Part shown: positions 20,279-28,937 of the stretch, in pieces
How positions within the stretch are numbered: the stretch's first letter is position 1
How the letters are laid out: every line of letters starts with the position of its first letter
Assembly (NCBI GenBank): GCA_027486675.1
Contig: JAIXOQ010000003.1
Coordinates: 1 to 64,000, forward strand
DNA from: Pseudomonadota bacterium
GTDB taxonomy: Bacteria > Bdellovibrionota > UBA1018 > CAIMNF01
Length of the DNA stretch: 64,000 bases
Direction: 5' to 3'
The notes under the pieces: generated by a model
What the model saw: only the letters and a program-made list of their open reading frames with translations
Told to the model about the DNA's origin: nothing
Databases searched by the model: none
Made by a program: the position numbers and the translations under genes

Positions 20279-20987
20279 TTTTCTCCAAGAAGTTGCCGAA
20301 GATAATTTCTGGGACTCGCACGTCATATAACTCTGCACTACGATTCGGTTCCATCAAAAGTGGACCATTCCCCCGAGATCTATGCATTTCAAAAAATTTT
20401 TCTGTCTCATGGACCCGGTACTCAGGATGAAATTGAATCCCGAAGATCGGCAGCCCCTCAACTTCGTAGGCTTGAATTTGACAACGCTCGGAACTCGCTA
20501 AGGACCGAAAACCAGCGGGGATCTCGGTGATTTCCTCAAAGTGCTGAGAATATGTATAAAACGATTTACTCTTCATACCTTCAAACAGGACCGAATCCGA
20601 ATGAAGTTTAACTTTCGTCCAACCGAGTTCAGGAGTGGATGATCGACTTAAGCGGGGGGTCCGTCCTTCAAGACGGTCCATAGCGCGCGCGATGCTTTGA
20701 TGCCCGTAACAAATGCCAAGAGTGGGCACCTTTTGCTGAATAAGGCTGACTAAAAATGCATCCAGCGCATCCACCCAAGGCGGTGTATCCATACAGGACA
20801 TAGCGGAGCCCGAGATCACGATGCGATCAAAAATTTTTGGATCCTTTGGGAGATCGAGATCTGGTCCGCGCCGAACCGTAATATGAAGCGGTTCTGGCTT
20901 TTTCCATGACTGAAGCAACCAAAATACAATCGACTTGGCTCCAAAACGTGGCTTCATCATGCCGTTATCAATGACAAGGACGTTCAC
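20265..20987 (-). CDS. class I glutamine amidotransferase-like protein
   Basis: This 240-residue protein matches the stand-alone GATase1 fold that hydrolyses glutamine to supply ammonia, or related peptidase-like activities. The nucleophile elbow LGICYGHQSIA (Cys near residue 94) and the GIQFHPEY motif with catalytic His near 190 are intact. The acceptor enzyme is not obvious. Lying between two glycosyltransferases and a flippase, it may modify an envelope sugar, as a few surface-polysaccharide loci carry such enzymes. It overlaps the upstream glycosyltransferase end by 20 bases. Confidence 0.82.
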   Translation of the reverse strand: MNVLVIDNGMMKPRFGAKSIVFWLLQSWKKPEPLHITVRRGPDLDLPKDPKIFDRIVISGSAMSCMDTPPWVDALDAFLVSLIQQKVPTLGICYGHQSIARAMDRLEGRTPRLSRSSTPELGWTKVKLHSDSVLFEGMKSKSFYTYSQHFEEITEIPAGFRSLASSERCQIQAYEVEGLPIFGIQFHPEYRVHETEKFFEMHRSRGNGPLLMEPNRSAELYDVRVPEIIFGNFLEKIGKS

Positions 20988-21900
20988 TCTTGGAGTCTCC
21001 TTTTGTTACCAGCCTGTAGCTTTTGTATTCAAAGGGGCGCCACCCGGTCAGGCGCTCCAACAAATCTAACGCTACTTTGATTAGGTCGCGCGGTGCAAAG
21101 ACGAAAGGTGCTTTTGCTAAATCAACAAGCGAAACTGAATCGGCTACACGTTGATGCATAGCCTTGGGATGCGTGCCACGAAAGGCACGTAAGCCCCAAA
21201 ATCGTTTATATTTGTACGCATCTCCAGCGACCGCTGTCTCGAGTCCATGGTACAGCTGGTCCAGTGCTTGGGTCTTAACCCGCATCGTGTCCTGCTGCTT
21301 AACCCAACCGTAATGGAAGATACGTGCCCGTGTGAGAAACGCGTTCAACTTTCGTCCATTCGCATGTCGAAAACTTTGTGCATCGCCGACACTGACTGCT
21401 CTGGCACTCTTTCGTACCATTCGTACTTCCCTACGGTAAGCACTGCGCGAGTATTGTTCGGTCTGGTAGTCCCCGTAGAAATGGATGTATTGAAATACGA
21501 TCGCTTCTATCTCCTTTGCGGTGCACGCGTTGTGCAGGGTCTGCACCAACAGAGGTTGATCTGCTTCATGAAGTACTTCATCCCCCTGCAAGTAGAGACA
21601 CCAATCATTTGAGCACGCGTTGAGCGCGATATTGGTCTGGGCTGAAAGAATTTTTCCCCCAGCAAGCTGTGCTGAGTCGTCCATAGGCCAAACGGTGTCA
21701 ATCAAGACGACTTTTTCAGGAAACTCAGCTTGAAACTTCCCTGCTGATGCCCGTGTTTCGTCGGTTGAAGCGCCGACTGCGATCACGAACTCATCTACCC
21801 AGGGCAATACTGATCTCCAAGACTCTTCAAATGGGTATCCATACTCAATCCCATTTCGAATAATCGTGAATCCAGAAATTTTATGTGCGGACGAACTCAC
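20968..21900 (-). CDS. family 2 glycosyltransferase
   Basis: The 310-residue product begins with a GT-A fold signature (ISGFTIIRNGIEYGYPFEES) and carries DEFVIAVGASTDET and a LQGDEVLHE segment in place of the usual DxD. C-terminal basic and aromatic residues may contact membrane. It starts with GTG inside the end of the upstream glycosyltransferase (20-base overlap), so translation is coupled. It likely adds a sugar to a lipid-linked or lipopolysaccharide acceptor; the exact substrate cannot be read. Confidence 0.85.
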   Translation of the reverse strand: MSSSAHKISGFTIIRNGIEYGYPFEESWRSVLPWVDEFVIAVGASTDETRASAGKFQAEFPEKVVLIDTVWPMDDSAQLAGGKILSAQTNIALNACSNDWCLYLQGDEVLHEADQPLLVQTLHNACTAKEIEAIVFQYIHFYGDYQTEQYSRSAYRREVRMVRKSARAVSVGDAQSFRHANGRKLNAFLTRARIFHYGWVKQQDTMRVKTQALDQLYHGLETAVAGDAYKYKRFWGLRAFRGTHPKAMHQRVADSVSLVDLAKAPFVFAPRDLIKVALDLLERLTGWRPFEYKSYRLVTKGDSKSERPCH

Positions 21901-22999
21901 GTTTTAGCCTTAGGCATTGGGAAAGAACGTCTTCAACTGAAGTGCGAGTCATGCACTGGTGGGCTTCAGCCACACATTCATTGAGCGCACACCAAGGGGG
22001 CGACCCCGGAGCACTGCCCGTGCGGCAGGCGAGTGGCTCAATAAACAGCATCGGGTGCTTATCCTGCGGATAAGGATGCCATTCCAGCGGATGCTCTGGA
22101 CCAAACAATGTTACGGTAGGTACATCCAGTGCTGAAGCCAAATGACGCGGACCAGAGTCGTTGCCGACCAGGACATCGAGGGCACTGATTCTTTGGGCGA
22201 GTGTGCGCACTGCACAAGGTCTCATTATTTGTACGGCGGTGCGCATCGATTCCTCTGTTGGGATCGACCTAAAAAAATCTTCTGTGAGCTGTTCTTCACC
22301 GGGGCCAGCGATTACCAAGACACTGCCACCGGTGTCTTTCACCCATGACTTTGCAACCTCAGCGAAGCGATGAATCGGCCAGATCTTGGTGGGACGACTC
22401 GCCCCGAGTGCGATGCCTAAAATGGGCCGCTTGAGTTGCCATGAAGCAAATTCTTCTGCCGCAAATGCGCGTTCCGATTCCTTCAGATAGATCTTTGGCA
22501 TTATGCCTTCAGGCACTTCGACACCTAAAGCGCGCACGGTATCTAAGTCCCGCTCGACCACGGGTTTGATGACTCCCTTGCCAGGAACCACTACTGTGGA
22601 GTGCGTGTTTTTAGATTTAAAGGAATGGAAGTGGATGGAGCGTGTCTTTGCGCCTGTTGACAATGCAACCATCGCCGCAACAGGACTGGAGTGGAAACTG
22701 CAAACGATGTCGTACTTTTCCTTACGAAGCTGAAACGCGAGACGGGTTGCCGCCTTGGTTCGGGCGGCCTTGTCACTGTGCCAAGTGATCGGCCAGAGTT
22801 TTGTCACTCCAGGGAATCCTTCCAGCAATGAGATCCATGCTTCAGGGACCGACACATGAATTTGCGCTTGAGGAAAGATGCGATTGAGCTCTGAAAGAGC
22901 TGCCGTCATCAGGATGGTGTCACCCATCGCACGGAACTTCGTGACCAATATTCGTCGTGGATTCAGCATGGGGACTTGTCTAATCTTAAACGCAGCCAT
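21881..22999 (-). CDS. family 9 glycosyltransferase (heptosyltransferase-like)
   Basis: Family 9 enzymes transfer heptose or related sugars to lipopolysaccharide core in the cytoplasm. The product (372 residues) starts with LVTKFRAMGDTILMTAAL near residue 15 and has the C-terminal nucleotide-sugar site LVGNDSGPRHLASALDVPTVTLFGPEHP near 290-317 and a Cys-rich tail. The start is set at 22999 because the family begins there; the longer frame upstream adds 62 residues with no similarity. This ATG shares two bases with the divergent ATG of the glutathione S-transferase gene (CATG). Confidence 0.88.
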   Translation of the reverse strand: MAAFKIRQVPMLNPRRILVTKFRAMGDTILMTAALSELNRIFPQAQIHVSVPEAWISLLEGFPGVTKLWPITWHSDKAARTKAATRLAFQLRKEKYDIVCSFHSSPVAAMVALSTGAKTRSIHFHSFKSKNTHSTVVVPGKGVIKPVVERDLDTVRALGVEVPEGIMPKIYLKESERAFAAEEFASWQLKRPILGIALGASRPTKIWPIHRFAEVAKSWVKDTGGSVLVIAGPGEEQLTEDFFRSIPTEESMRTAVQIMRPCAVRTLAQRISALDVLVGNDSGPRHLASALDVPTVTLFGPEHPLEWHPYPQDKHPMLFIEPLACRTGSAPGSPPWCALNECVAEAHQCMTRTSVEDVLSQCLRLKREFVRT

Positions 23000-23612
23000 G
23001 ACTACAGACCAGCAATCCTTTAGGTTAATTCTCTCTGAAAGATCCCCCTTTGCTCGCCGCATCCGAATGGCGCTGCGATCGTTAAACCTCCAGGTGACGG
23101 AAGAAATGGTGAATGTGTTGGAGGATCCAAAGCCTTTAATTGGAAAAAATCCTCTAGGGCTCGTGCCTACACTTTGGCACCCCAAACATGGCTGGCTCTA
23201 TGAATCCTCTGTGATCTTACAAATCCTGGAAGAGGAGCATCCTGGCGCTCTGTGGCCAGTAAGATCCCACCGAGTACAACATTTACGAATCTCTGCACTC
23301 GCCACGGGGATCATGGGGGCATCGGTTCATTATTTTTTAGTCACAAAGATGCAGGAAACTCCTTCAGAGCGCTGGGCCGCCGATTATCTATCCTCCGTTG
23401 TGGAGGGCATCAAGGCTTTGGCAGAAGAACTCGCTCAAGTCCCGATTCCTGATACTTACTCACAAGCACACATAGATGCGGGGATTGCCTTGGAATACGC
23501 AGGACTGAGAATTCCGGATACAGCGAATCAGCTGGATCAAACGGCTTTCAGAACTCTTTTAGAAAAACTCAGGAAATTCACTTGGTTTGAGGCATCGCGA
23601 CCTCGTCAATAG
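22998..23612 (+). CDS. glutathione S-transferase-like protein
   Basis: The 204-residue product has a thioredoxin-like N-terminal domain (FRLILSERSPFARRIRMALR, with LVPTLWHPKHGWLYESSVIL containing the cis-Pro and ES glutathione contacts) and an all-helical C-terminal domain. The Ser in SERSPFARR is in the position of the catalytic residue. The substrate is unknown. Its ATG overlaps the divergent family 9 glycosyltransferase start, and its 3' end overlaps the convergent lipoprotein gene by 35 bases. No clear SD is visible. Confidence 0.85.
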   Translation: MTTDQQSFRLILSERSPFARRIRMALRSLNLQVTEEMVNVLEDPKPLIGKNPLGLVPTLWHPKHGWLYESSVILQILEEEHPGALWPVRSHRVQHLRISALATGIMGASVHYFLVTKMQETPSERWAADYLSSVVEGIKALAEELAQVPIPDTYSQAHIDAGIALEYAGLRIPDTANQLDQTAFRTLLEKLRKFTWFEASRPRQ

Positions 23613-24483
23613 AGACGAGGTTGTATCGCTGGCGTGTCTCGTGGATCAATGATTTGAGCAATGCGTCTGGATCCTTCACGACATCTTTCACAGCTTGAAA
23701 TCCAAGATAAAACTCCGCATCCAGCACATTGAGAGGGGCATCGGGATTGCGTAAGGTGCCAAAAGCTTGGGCTTTGCCATTGTCTTCGACCAAGGTGATC
23801 GCGAGGTCCTCTTTATCGCTGGAGATCGCTGAGAGACTCCCCGCAAAGACCGTATCTTTTGTCAGTACTGCCACCGCGTTCATCGACGCTCTTTCTGAAG
23901 CCGTGCGCGTCTTATTTAAGGCAAGCAACTGAGCGAGCGCTAATCCTTCTTGCGAGCTTGCAGGCAGTGCCCGCCAAACTGTAAAAACGGAATCGGCAGA
24001 CGCGGACTGTGACCCCGGGTCAAGCGGGTCAAATCCTTGGAAACAATTGGTCCAGAATTCTGAAAAACTTGAGGTATCGACAGTTTTTGTTTCGACCGTT
24101 GTCGTCGCTAAAGACTCCTTCAAGGCGCAAGCAATCGAGAGTTCTTTCAAAGACTCGTCCGGCTTAGCTCCCACGAAGCGTGAGTCCTGCTGGGCTTTCT
24201 TAAACTCTTGATTGATCAGTATCTCCAGCATTTCACTTGGGGTTTGTGGTAAAACCTCGCCTGGCTTCGGTCCCATTTTTTGCGCTAGTCCAAAAACAAC
24301 GTCGATCTTTGCTGGAGTAGTGGCAAGCCTAAGGAGACGATTTTTATTCTCAATTTTTTTGAGCTCCTCTTGGGACAAGGAGGCTCCGCGCTCTGCAGTG
24401 GCCTTACTGGTGCCGCAACCCACTGCCCCACCGCACACGAGGAGCGCAACTGTGGCGATGGTCAGGAAATTGTGCTGACCCAT
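23578..24483 (-). CDS. lipoprotein of unknown function
   Basis: The 301-residue product begins MGQHNFLTIATVALLVCGGA and ends its signal with AVGC, a lipobox. The mature part is largely helical with many Lys, Glu and Ser, and ends EVAMPQTK. I recognise no family. The start at 24483 lies 5 bases after the stop of the upstream lipoprotein gene, so both are in one transcript. The end overlaps the convergent glutathione S-transferase gene. Confidence 0.8.
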   Translation of the reverse strand: MGQHNFLTIATVALLVCGGAVGCGTSKATAERGASLSQEELKKIENKNRLLRLATTPAKIDVVFGLAQKMGPKPGEVLPQTPSEMLEILINQEFKKAQQDSRFVGAKPDESLKELSIACALKESLATTTVETKTVDTSSFSEFWTNCFQGFDPLDPGSQSASADSVFTVWRALPASSQEGLALAQLLALNKTRTASERASMNAVAVLTKDTVFAGSLSAISSDKEDLAITLVEDNGKAQAFGTLRNPDAPLNVLDAEFYLGFQAVKDVVKDPDALLKSLIHETRQRYNLVSIDEVAMPQTK

Positions 24484-24488
24484 AAGAA

Positions 24489-25148
24489 TCACAGAGGACA
24501 AGAAGCGACAACGCCGCCGTTGGTGCAGCAACGTTCGACTTCAACTGCGCCAGCGTTTCCGCTATTGAATTGCACAACCGTTTGTACTGGCGAGCACTGG
24601 GCTTCAATCGTCACGCGAACATGGACAGTTCCTGCATTTTGCATGATGCGGCCTTGTCCGTTTGCGAAATCTGAAAGAGGTAGATTTCCGTCTGGAGTCA
24701 CCACAGTAATCGCCGATGATGGCAGTGGCTCAGAGATTGCGGGACCAACCCAGCTCGCAAACCCACCTAAAAGACATGTAACATTGGGTTGTACCAGAGC
24801 GGCGCCATCGAAATTCACAAAGATCTTTTCACCTGGGTTCACTTGAGTACTGTTGCTGACAACCACACCCTGCGCAGTATTCTGTGAGAGATTAGTCCCA
24901 ATCAAGGTCTGGCGTGAACGATAACCAATCAGCTGCGATCCCTCATAAATGGGCGTGGAGTTAAAACTCGAACAGGTGTTGTTGACGCCTTGAAAGGAGA
25001 GGCAAGCCGGGTAGTTAAAACCCCCTGCGAAACAATTTTGATTTTGCCCCATTTGGTTGAAGCCACTCGAAAAATTCGGATTCTGCGCGTTCTGACCGCA
25101 GGCCGAAATCAGGCTAACTAAAGCAAGCGAGAGGAGTGGGCATTTCAT
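24489..25148 (-). CDS. lipoprotein of unknown function, Asn/Gln-rich N-terminus
   Basis: The 219-residue product has a lipobox (SLISAC) after a short signal. A stretch of Asn, Gln, Phe and Gly follows (about residues 20-45), and then a domain with about eight Cys, two adjacent near the end (RCCTNGG). Multiple Cys point to disulfides in the periplasm. The ATG at 25148 has GAGG six bases upstream. No family is recognised. It forms a pair with the lipoprotein gene that follows. Confidence 0.8.
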   Translation of the reverse strand: MKCPLLSLALVSLISACGQNAQNPNFSSGFNQMGQNQNCFAGGFNYPACLSFQGVNNTCSSFNSTPIYEGSQLIGYRSRQTLIGTNLSQNTAQGVVVSNSTQVNPGEKIFVNFDGAALVQPNVTCLLGGFASWVGPAISEPLPSSAITVVTPDGNLPLSDFANGQGRIMQNAGTVHVRVTIEAQCSPVQTVVQFNSGNAGAVEVERCCTNGGVVASCPL

Positions 25149-25257
25149 AGAGAACCTCATGATGCAGGAAATTATAATACCCTGTGAAATAAGTCAAGAA
25201 TTTTCTCTAAAACAAGACGGCGAGCGGCCCGAGCTTAATAGTTATGTTTACTTAACA

Positions 25258-26004
25258 TTATTCAGCGCTGTGCGCAGCTTTCCTCAAACAAGAAATCGCC
25301 TTAAATTGCTTCTGAATCGGCTCAAAGTCGTTCGCTAGTTTCTGACTCTCAAAAGTTACCGCATTCTTTGGATCTATTGACGTTTGCGTTGGAGACAACT
25401 CAGCCTTAACGACCCAAACTTCTTTTGCTAGGCCATTGAAGTCAGACTCAGAAAGATGATGGAGTGGCATTCGTTTTACCGCCGCTGAAAATTGATGGAG
25501 ATCACGGCCAGGCAGACTCAGATAGTAACGCACGTCGGAAAGGCTCCTTCTGGCCATTTTAGACTTCTCAAAAGAGTGCAGATAATTGTCTTTGAGCTCC
25601 TCAAAATCGTCCATTCCGTCGAATTTTCTATGGACCTCAAAAAAACGAAGCTGCTCGCCATCCTCAGCCGATGCATATCTCAATCCGAAAAACTCTAAAA
25701 GCACGTAACGTTGCTCCTGATCACTCAGGTCGTGAAAACTCCCTGATTTCAATAACCCACTCAGCTCTTTGAGAGACTCAACTAGAGCCGCTCGTACTCT
25801 TTTTCCTGACTCAGAATAGGTGTCTGAGTAGTCTTGACCTTCTACGAAGTCGAGCAACTTCTTCGCCACTGAGAGATAGCGCCCGAATTCATACGCGTGA
25901 AGTTGGCGTATGAGGGACTCAGCAACCTCTGGGTCCGTCACCTTAGCATTCACAAAAGACGGGCTCGCAAAAAGCCCGATACATAGACCTAAGAAAAGTT
26001 GCAT
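25258..26004 (-). CDS. exported protein of unknown function
   Basis: The 248-residue product has a signal peptide with probable cleavage after SFVNA (about residue 20), no lipobox, and a helical mature region rich in Leu, Glu and Lys, with one Cys near the end. No family is recognised. It lies 97 bp after the lepA-cluster genes and 109 bp before the next lipoprotein gene, so it may have its own promoter; none is clear. Confidence 0.7.
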   Translation of the reverse strand: MQLFLGLCIGLFASPSFVNAKVTDPEVAESLIRQLHAYEFGRYLSVAKKLLDFVEGQDYSDTYSESGKRVRAALVESLKELSGLLKSGSFHDLSDQEQRYVLLEFFGLRYASAEDGEQLRFFEVHRKFDGMDDFEELKDNYLHSFEKSKMARRSLSDVRYYLSLPGRDLHQFSAAVKRMPLHHLSESDFNGLAKEVWVVKAELSPTQTSIDPKNAVTFESQKLANDFEPIQKQFKAISCLRKAAHSAE

Positions 26005-26101
26005 GGCAATAATCTATGAATGTCTGGTTGCTTCAGTCAAACATATATTTGACTAAACCACTTACGATGTGAGCTGTGCTTTCGGGGACGGCCCTTGGAC
26101 C

Positions 26102-26752
26102 CTAAAACCGCGACGACTCCGCATAGATATGCTGCACCGGAATATGGGCGAACCGCTGGTGCTTGAGCTTCATGCCCGCCAACTGAAGGATGAACTTGAT
26201 ATGCCGCGCCCGATCCTGATGACGGATCTTTGCAATCTCGGCCTTCACAAAAGGCAGTACTTCGCGGGGATGAAAACAGAATCCGTTTGCAAAAGAGTAG
26301 TGTCCGCTAATTGGAATAATACGGGCCTCAAAGAGGTCCCCTGGCGCAAACGCAGATCGCAAACGTACCTCATCGACGGTGTAAGACTTTTTTGAAAACA
26401 GGTCGTAAATCACGAGCTTTTTCTGAAAGAACGTAAAGCGCTTGAGTACAAAAAGGCTATGTACCGTATTGCACAGACCATCAATGATTTCCTGATCCTC
26501 TGGCGAAAACTCCCCTACATGAGAGCGGCTATAGAAACGAAGTGGGGGCAAATCCACGCCAGGAAGATCCCGATCCAGAAGATACCAGTCCATGAAGAGG
26601 TTCATTCGCTGCTCGAACTCAGAGTCGTCTTCATAGACAATCCCCGTTCGATCAAAATATTCGGCTTTCGCTTGCACGACCTGCTCATGGTAGTTGCCGG
26701 TGACAAATTGGTCGACGATCGGGGCCAAAACTTTTTCTACACGTTCAATCAT
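26102..26752 (-). CDS. conserved-looking cytoplasmic protein of unknown function
   Basis: The 216-residue product has no signal or membrane segment. It contains an acidic aromatic block (GIVYEDDSEFEQRMNLFMDW then YLLDRDLPG) and a C-terminal HPREV...KIRHQDRARHIKF segment. Its dense aromatic content and 11-base spacing from the TSUP gene support a real gene in the lepA cluster. I cannot name a family. Confidence 0.75.
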   Translation of the reverse strand: MIERVEKVLAPIVDQFVTGNYHEQVVQAKAEYFDRTGIVYEDDSEFEQRMNLFMDWYLLDRDLPGVDLPPLRFYSRSHVGEFSPEDQEIIDGLCNTVHSLFVLKRFTFFQKKLVIYDLFSKKSYTVDEVRLRSAFAPGDLFEARIIPISGHYSFANGFCFHPREVLPFVKAEIAKIRHQDRARHIKFILQLAGMKLKHQRFAHIPVQHIYAESSRF

Positions 26753-26763
26753 TGGCTTACAGC

Positions 26764-27495
26764 TTATCGAAGCATCGACAGAACGAGGAGAAAAACGACA
26801 ACAGTCAAAATAGGCTTGGCGATCCGCTCAGCATGCTTTGAAGCAAAGTAGGACCCGACTAACGCACCGCAAACGGAACCCGCCGCCATGGTCAGTCCGA
26901 CATCCCAATGAACGTAGCCACCTAAAGCGTAGTTGGTGCCAGAGACACCTGAAGAAACCACGTTCGCAAGTTTAGATAAAAGAAGGGCCTCAAAGAAAGG
27001 CAAGCGTGCCACCCAGAGAAGGCTGAGCAACATAAATGTCCCACCCCCGGGGCCGAAGAATCCCTCATAGAATCCGTTTGCTACGCCGGTCAATAAAGTG
27101 GCCAGACTAAAAGCATGAGTTGGCCCGCTTGCGGCGCGAAGCCATAATTGTTTCGACCAAACGAGCAGCAGAATCAGCGGCGACATGCATACCAGCAACC
27201 ATTTAAAAACTTCGCGTGGAACATAGAGCGAAGCGGAGGAACCTAAGTAAGCGCCGAGCATGATCGTACCCAAAAATCCAAGTCCCCGCTGTACCGACAA
27301 GGAATGAGAGCGACGATAAACCAAAAAAGCAACGAAGGCCGCGATGGTGCCGACTACCTTATTGGTACCAATTGTGTGAGGACCAAGCTCCAGATAATGG
27401 CTCAGAACTGGGAAGGTGATTAGTCCTCCACCGCCAGCAATAGAATCAATCAGGCCCGCGAAAAATCCAGTAATCGCAAGGATAAATTCCATCAT
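26764..27495 (-). CDS. TSUP (TauE/SafE) family membrane permease
   Basis: The 243-residue product has about eight membrane segments in two related halves, beginning FFAGLIDSIAGGGGLITFP with the Gly-rich motif of the family, repeated as GFYEGFFGPGGGTFML in the second half. Members move sulfite, sulfonates or other anions. The substrate cannot be told here. The ATG at 27495 overlaps the stop of the upstream glycosyltransferase (ATGA), which indicates coupled translation. The 42 residues that a longer frame would add look unrelated. Confidence 0.88.
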   Translation of the reverse strand: MMEFILAITGFFAGLIDSIAGGGGLITFPVLSHYLELGPHTIGTNKVVGTIAAFVAFLVYRRSHSLSVQRGLGFLGTIMLGAYLGSSASLYVPREVFKWLLVCMSPLILLLVWSKQLWLRAASGPTHAFSLATLLTGVANGFYEGFFGPGGGTFMLLSLLWVARLPFFEALLLSKLANVVSSGVSGTNYALGGYVHWDVGLTMAAGSVCGALVGSYFASKHAERIAKPILTVVVFLLVLSMLR

Positions 27496-28937
27496 AGCGA
27501 CCAACCCTGACGCATAAAACAAGCACGTTCCAAGGGAAGTTTTGGATAAAACTGACGTAAAATTTTTGTGCCCACCTGATCCAAATAGGATCGCGCTCGA
27601 AAGCCGTGTGCAGTCGCCCAAGCCACCCGCGCGTCGCCAACTTGCAAGAAATCTGCGCCATCTACACGCTCGAAATAATCTGAAAAGCCCCCAGCTTCAG
27701 GCAATCCGCGCCCCACGAACAAAAAGTCTTTCCCTGCCAAAGACCCCCAAGGCATCCATTCGTCAAAGGCACGCCCGAAACGGTTCCCCTCACCGATCAC
27801 GCCGACCGGCTCAGTGCGGCCTGCCTCATAAAGCGCAAGCGACAAGATACTTGCGTAGCTGTAATTGTCTGTGACCACAGCATCAAATTTTTCGGTGGCG
27901 AGACCGAGCGCCACTTCTGCGCGCGCAGTCGCAAACGAGAGATCATTCTGCTGCCTTTCAGAAAGAATTCTTGGCGCCCACAGTTCCTGTGTGAAGAGGA
28001 TCAAAACCACAAGACAGGAAAAACTAAGGGACTGCGCAAGGTATGCCTTCACAGGAAAGCGAGAACCTAACGCAATTGCGAGCCCCACCAGGATCCATGG
28101 GAAAAACGCCATATACCAGTGAATCCCTTGGCCCTTAAAGATTGCAGTTACCGCAAAGAAACCGACTGGAATTAAGCCAAAAAGAGCCACCCGATAGGCC
28201 ACTGTATTCCAAGATTTTCTACTCTTCCAAAATGCGTAAACGCCAACAGGAGTGGCCCAACAGACCAGGTAAACAAGAAACAACCCAAAGGTCTGGAAGA
28301 ACGTTCCATCGCTGACCGCTTGCCGCGTGATGAGATTGAAAGCGAAGTTTTCCATGCAGTGGTTCTGATTCCACCAAAGATGCTGCAGCAATGCTGGAAT
28401 TGCAGCCAGACACACGAAGCCCAGAGTCTTGAGCTCAGTGCGCAGACGGAAGGCGAGCGGTAAAAAAAAGAGCACCGCAAAGTACTTAGATAGGAAAGCA
28501 AGACCGAGCAAACCGCCAAGCATTAGCGCTTCCTTCGATCCGAGTTTTTTCGTTTTTAATACGAGTGCCGTCGCGATTGAGAGGAAGAACACCAAGGGCC
28601 AGTCGGGTGAAAGTGAAACAAACCCCACCAAAAACGGATGAGTAATCAAAATCAAGTAGGCCAATGGGCCCGCAATCCAAGCCCCGAGCAAAGCGAGAAT
28701 GAAATGAAAGAGAATGGGAAAGATGCGTAGTGCTTCAAAGGGGAGACCGAGTGCGGGCCCAAGCGATGTAATCCATCCCACAAAAGGAGGGAGATCGTAA
28801 TATCCACCTTGAAGTCTGAGGCCCCAGACCATGTAGTAAGCTTCATCCGCAAATACTGGAAGTTTAGCCGCAATTGCTCCCTTGATGAGGAGAACAGCGA
28901 ATGAGAAAACGAAGCAGGCCCGCTTCAAAGAAAGCAT
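27492..28937 (-). CDS. family 39 glycosyltransferase (ArnT/PMT-like)
   Basis: The 481-residue integral membrane protein has about ten hydrophobic helices and the diagnostic acidic pair in FADEAYYMVWG near residue 30, in the first periplasmic loop. Family 39 enzymes transfer sugars from polyprenyl-phosphate donors to lipids or proteins on the periplasmic side. A soluble C-terminal part of about 160 residues follows. The ATG at 28937 overlaps the lepA stop by one base (TGATG), so it is translated with lepA. Confidence 0.87.
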   Translation of the reverse strand: MLSLKRACFVFSFAVLLIKGAIAAKLPVFADEAYYMVWGLRLQGGYYDLPPFVGWITSLGPALGLPFEALRIFPILFHFILALLGAWIAGPLAYLILITHPFLVGFVSLSPDWPLVFFLSIATALVLKTKKLGSKEALMLGGLLGLAFLSKYFAVLFFLPLAFRLRTELKTLGFVCLAAIPALLQHLWWNQNHCMENFAFNLITRQAVSDGTFFQTFGLFLVYLVCWATPVGVYAFWKSRKSWNTVAYRVALFGLIPVGFFAVTAIFKGQGIHWYMAFFPWILVGLAIALGSRFPVKAYLAQSLSFSCLVVLILFTQELWAPRILSERQQNDLSFATARAEVALGLATEKFDAVVTDNYSYASILSLALYEAGRTEPVGVIGEGNRFGRAFDEWMPWGSLAGKDFLFVGRGLPEAGGFSDYFERVDGADFLQVGDARVAWATAHGFRARSYLDQVGTKILRQFYPKLPLERACFMRQGWSL

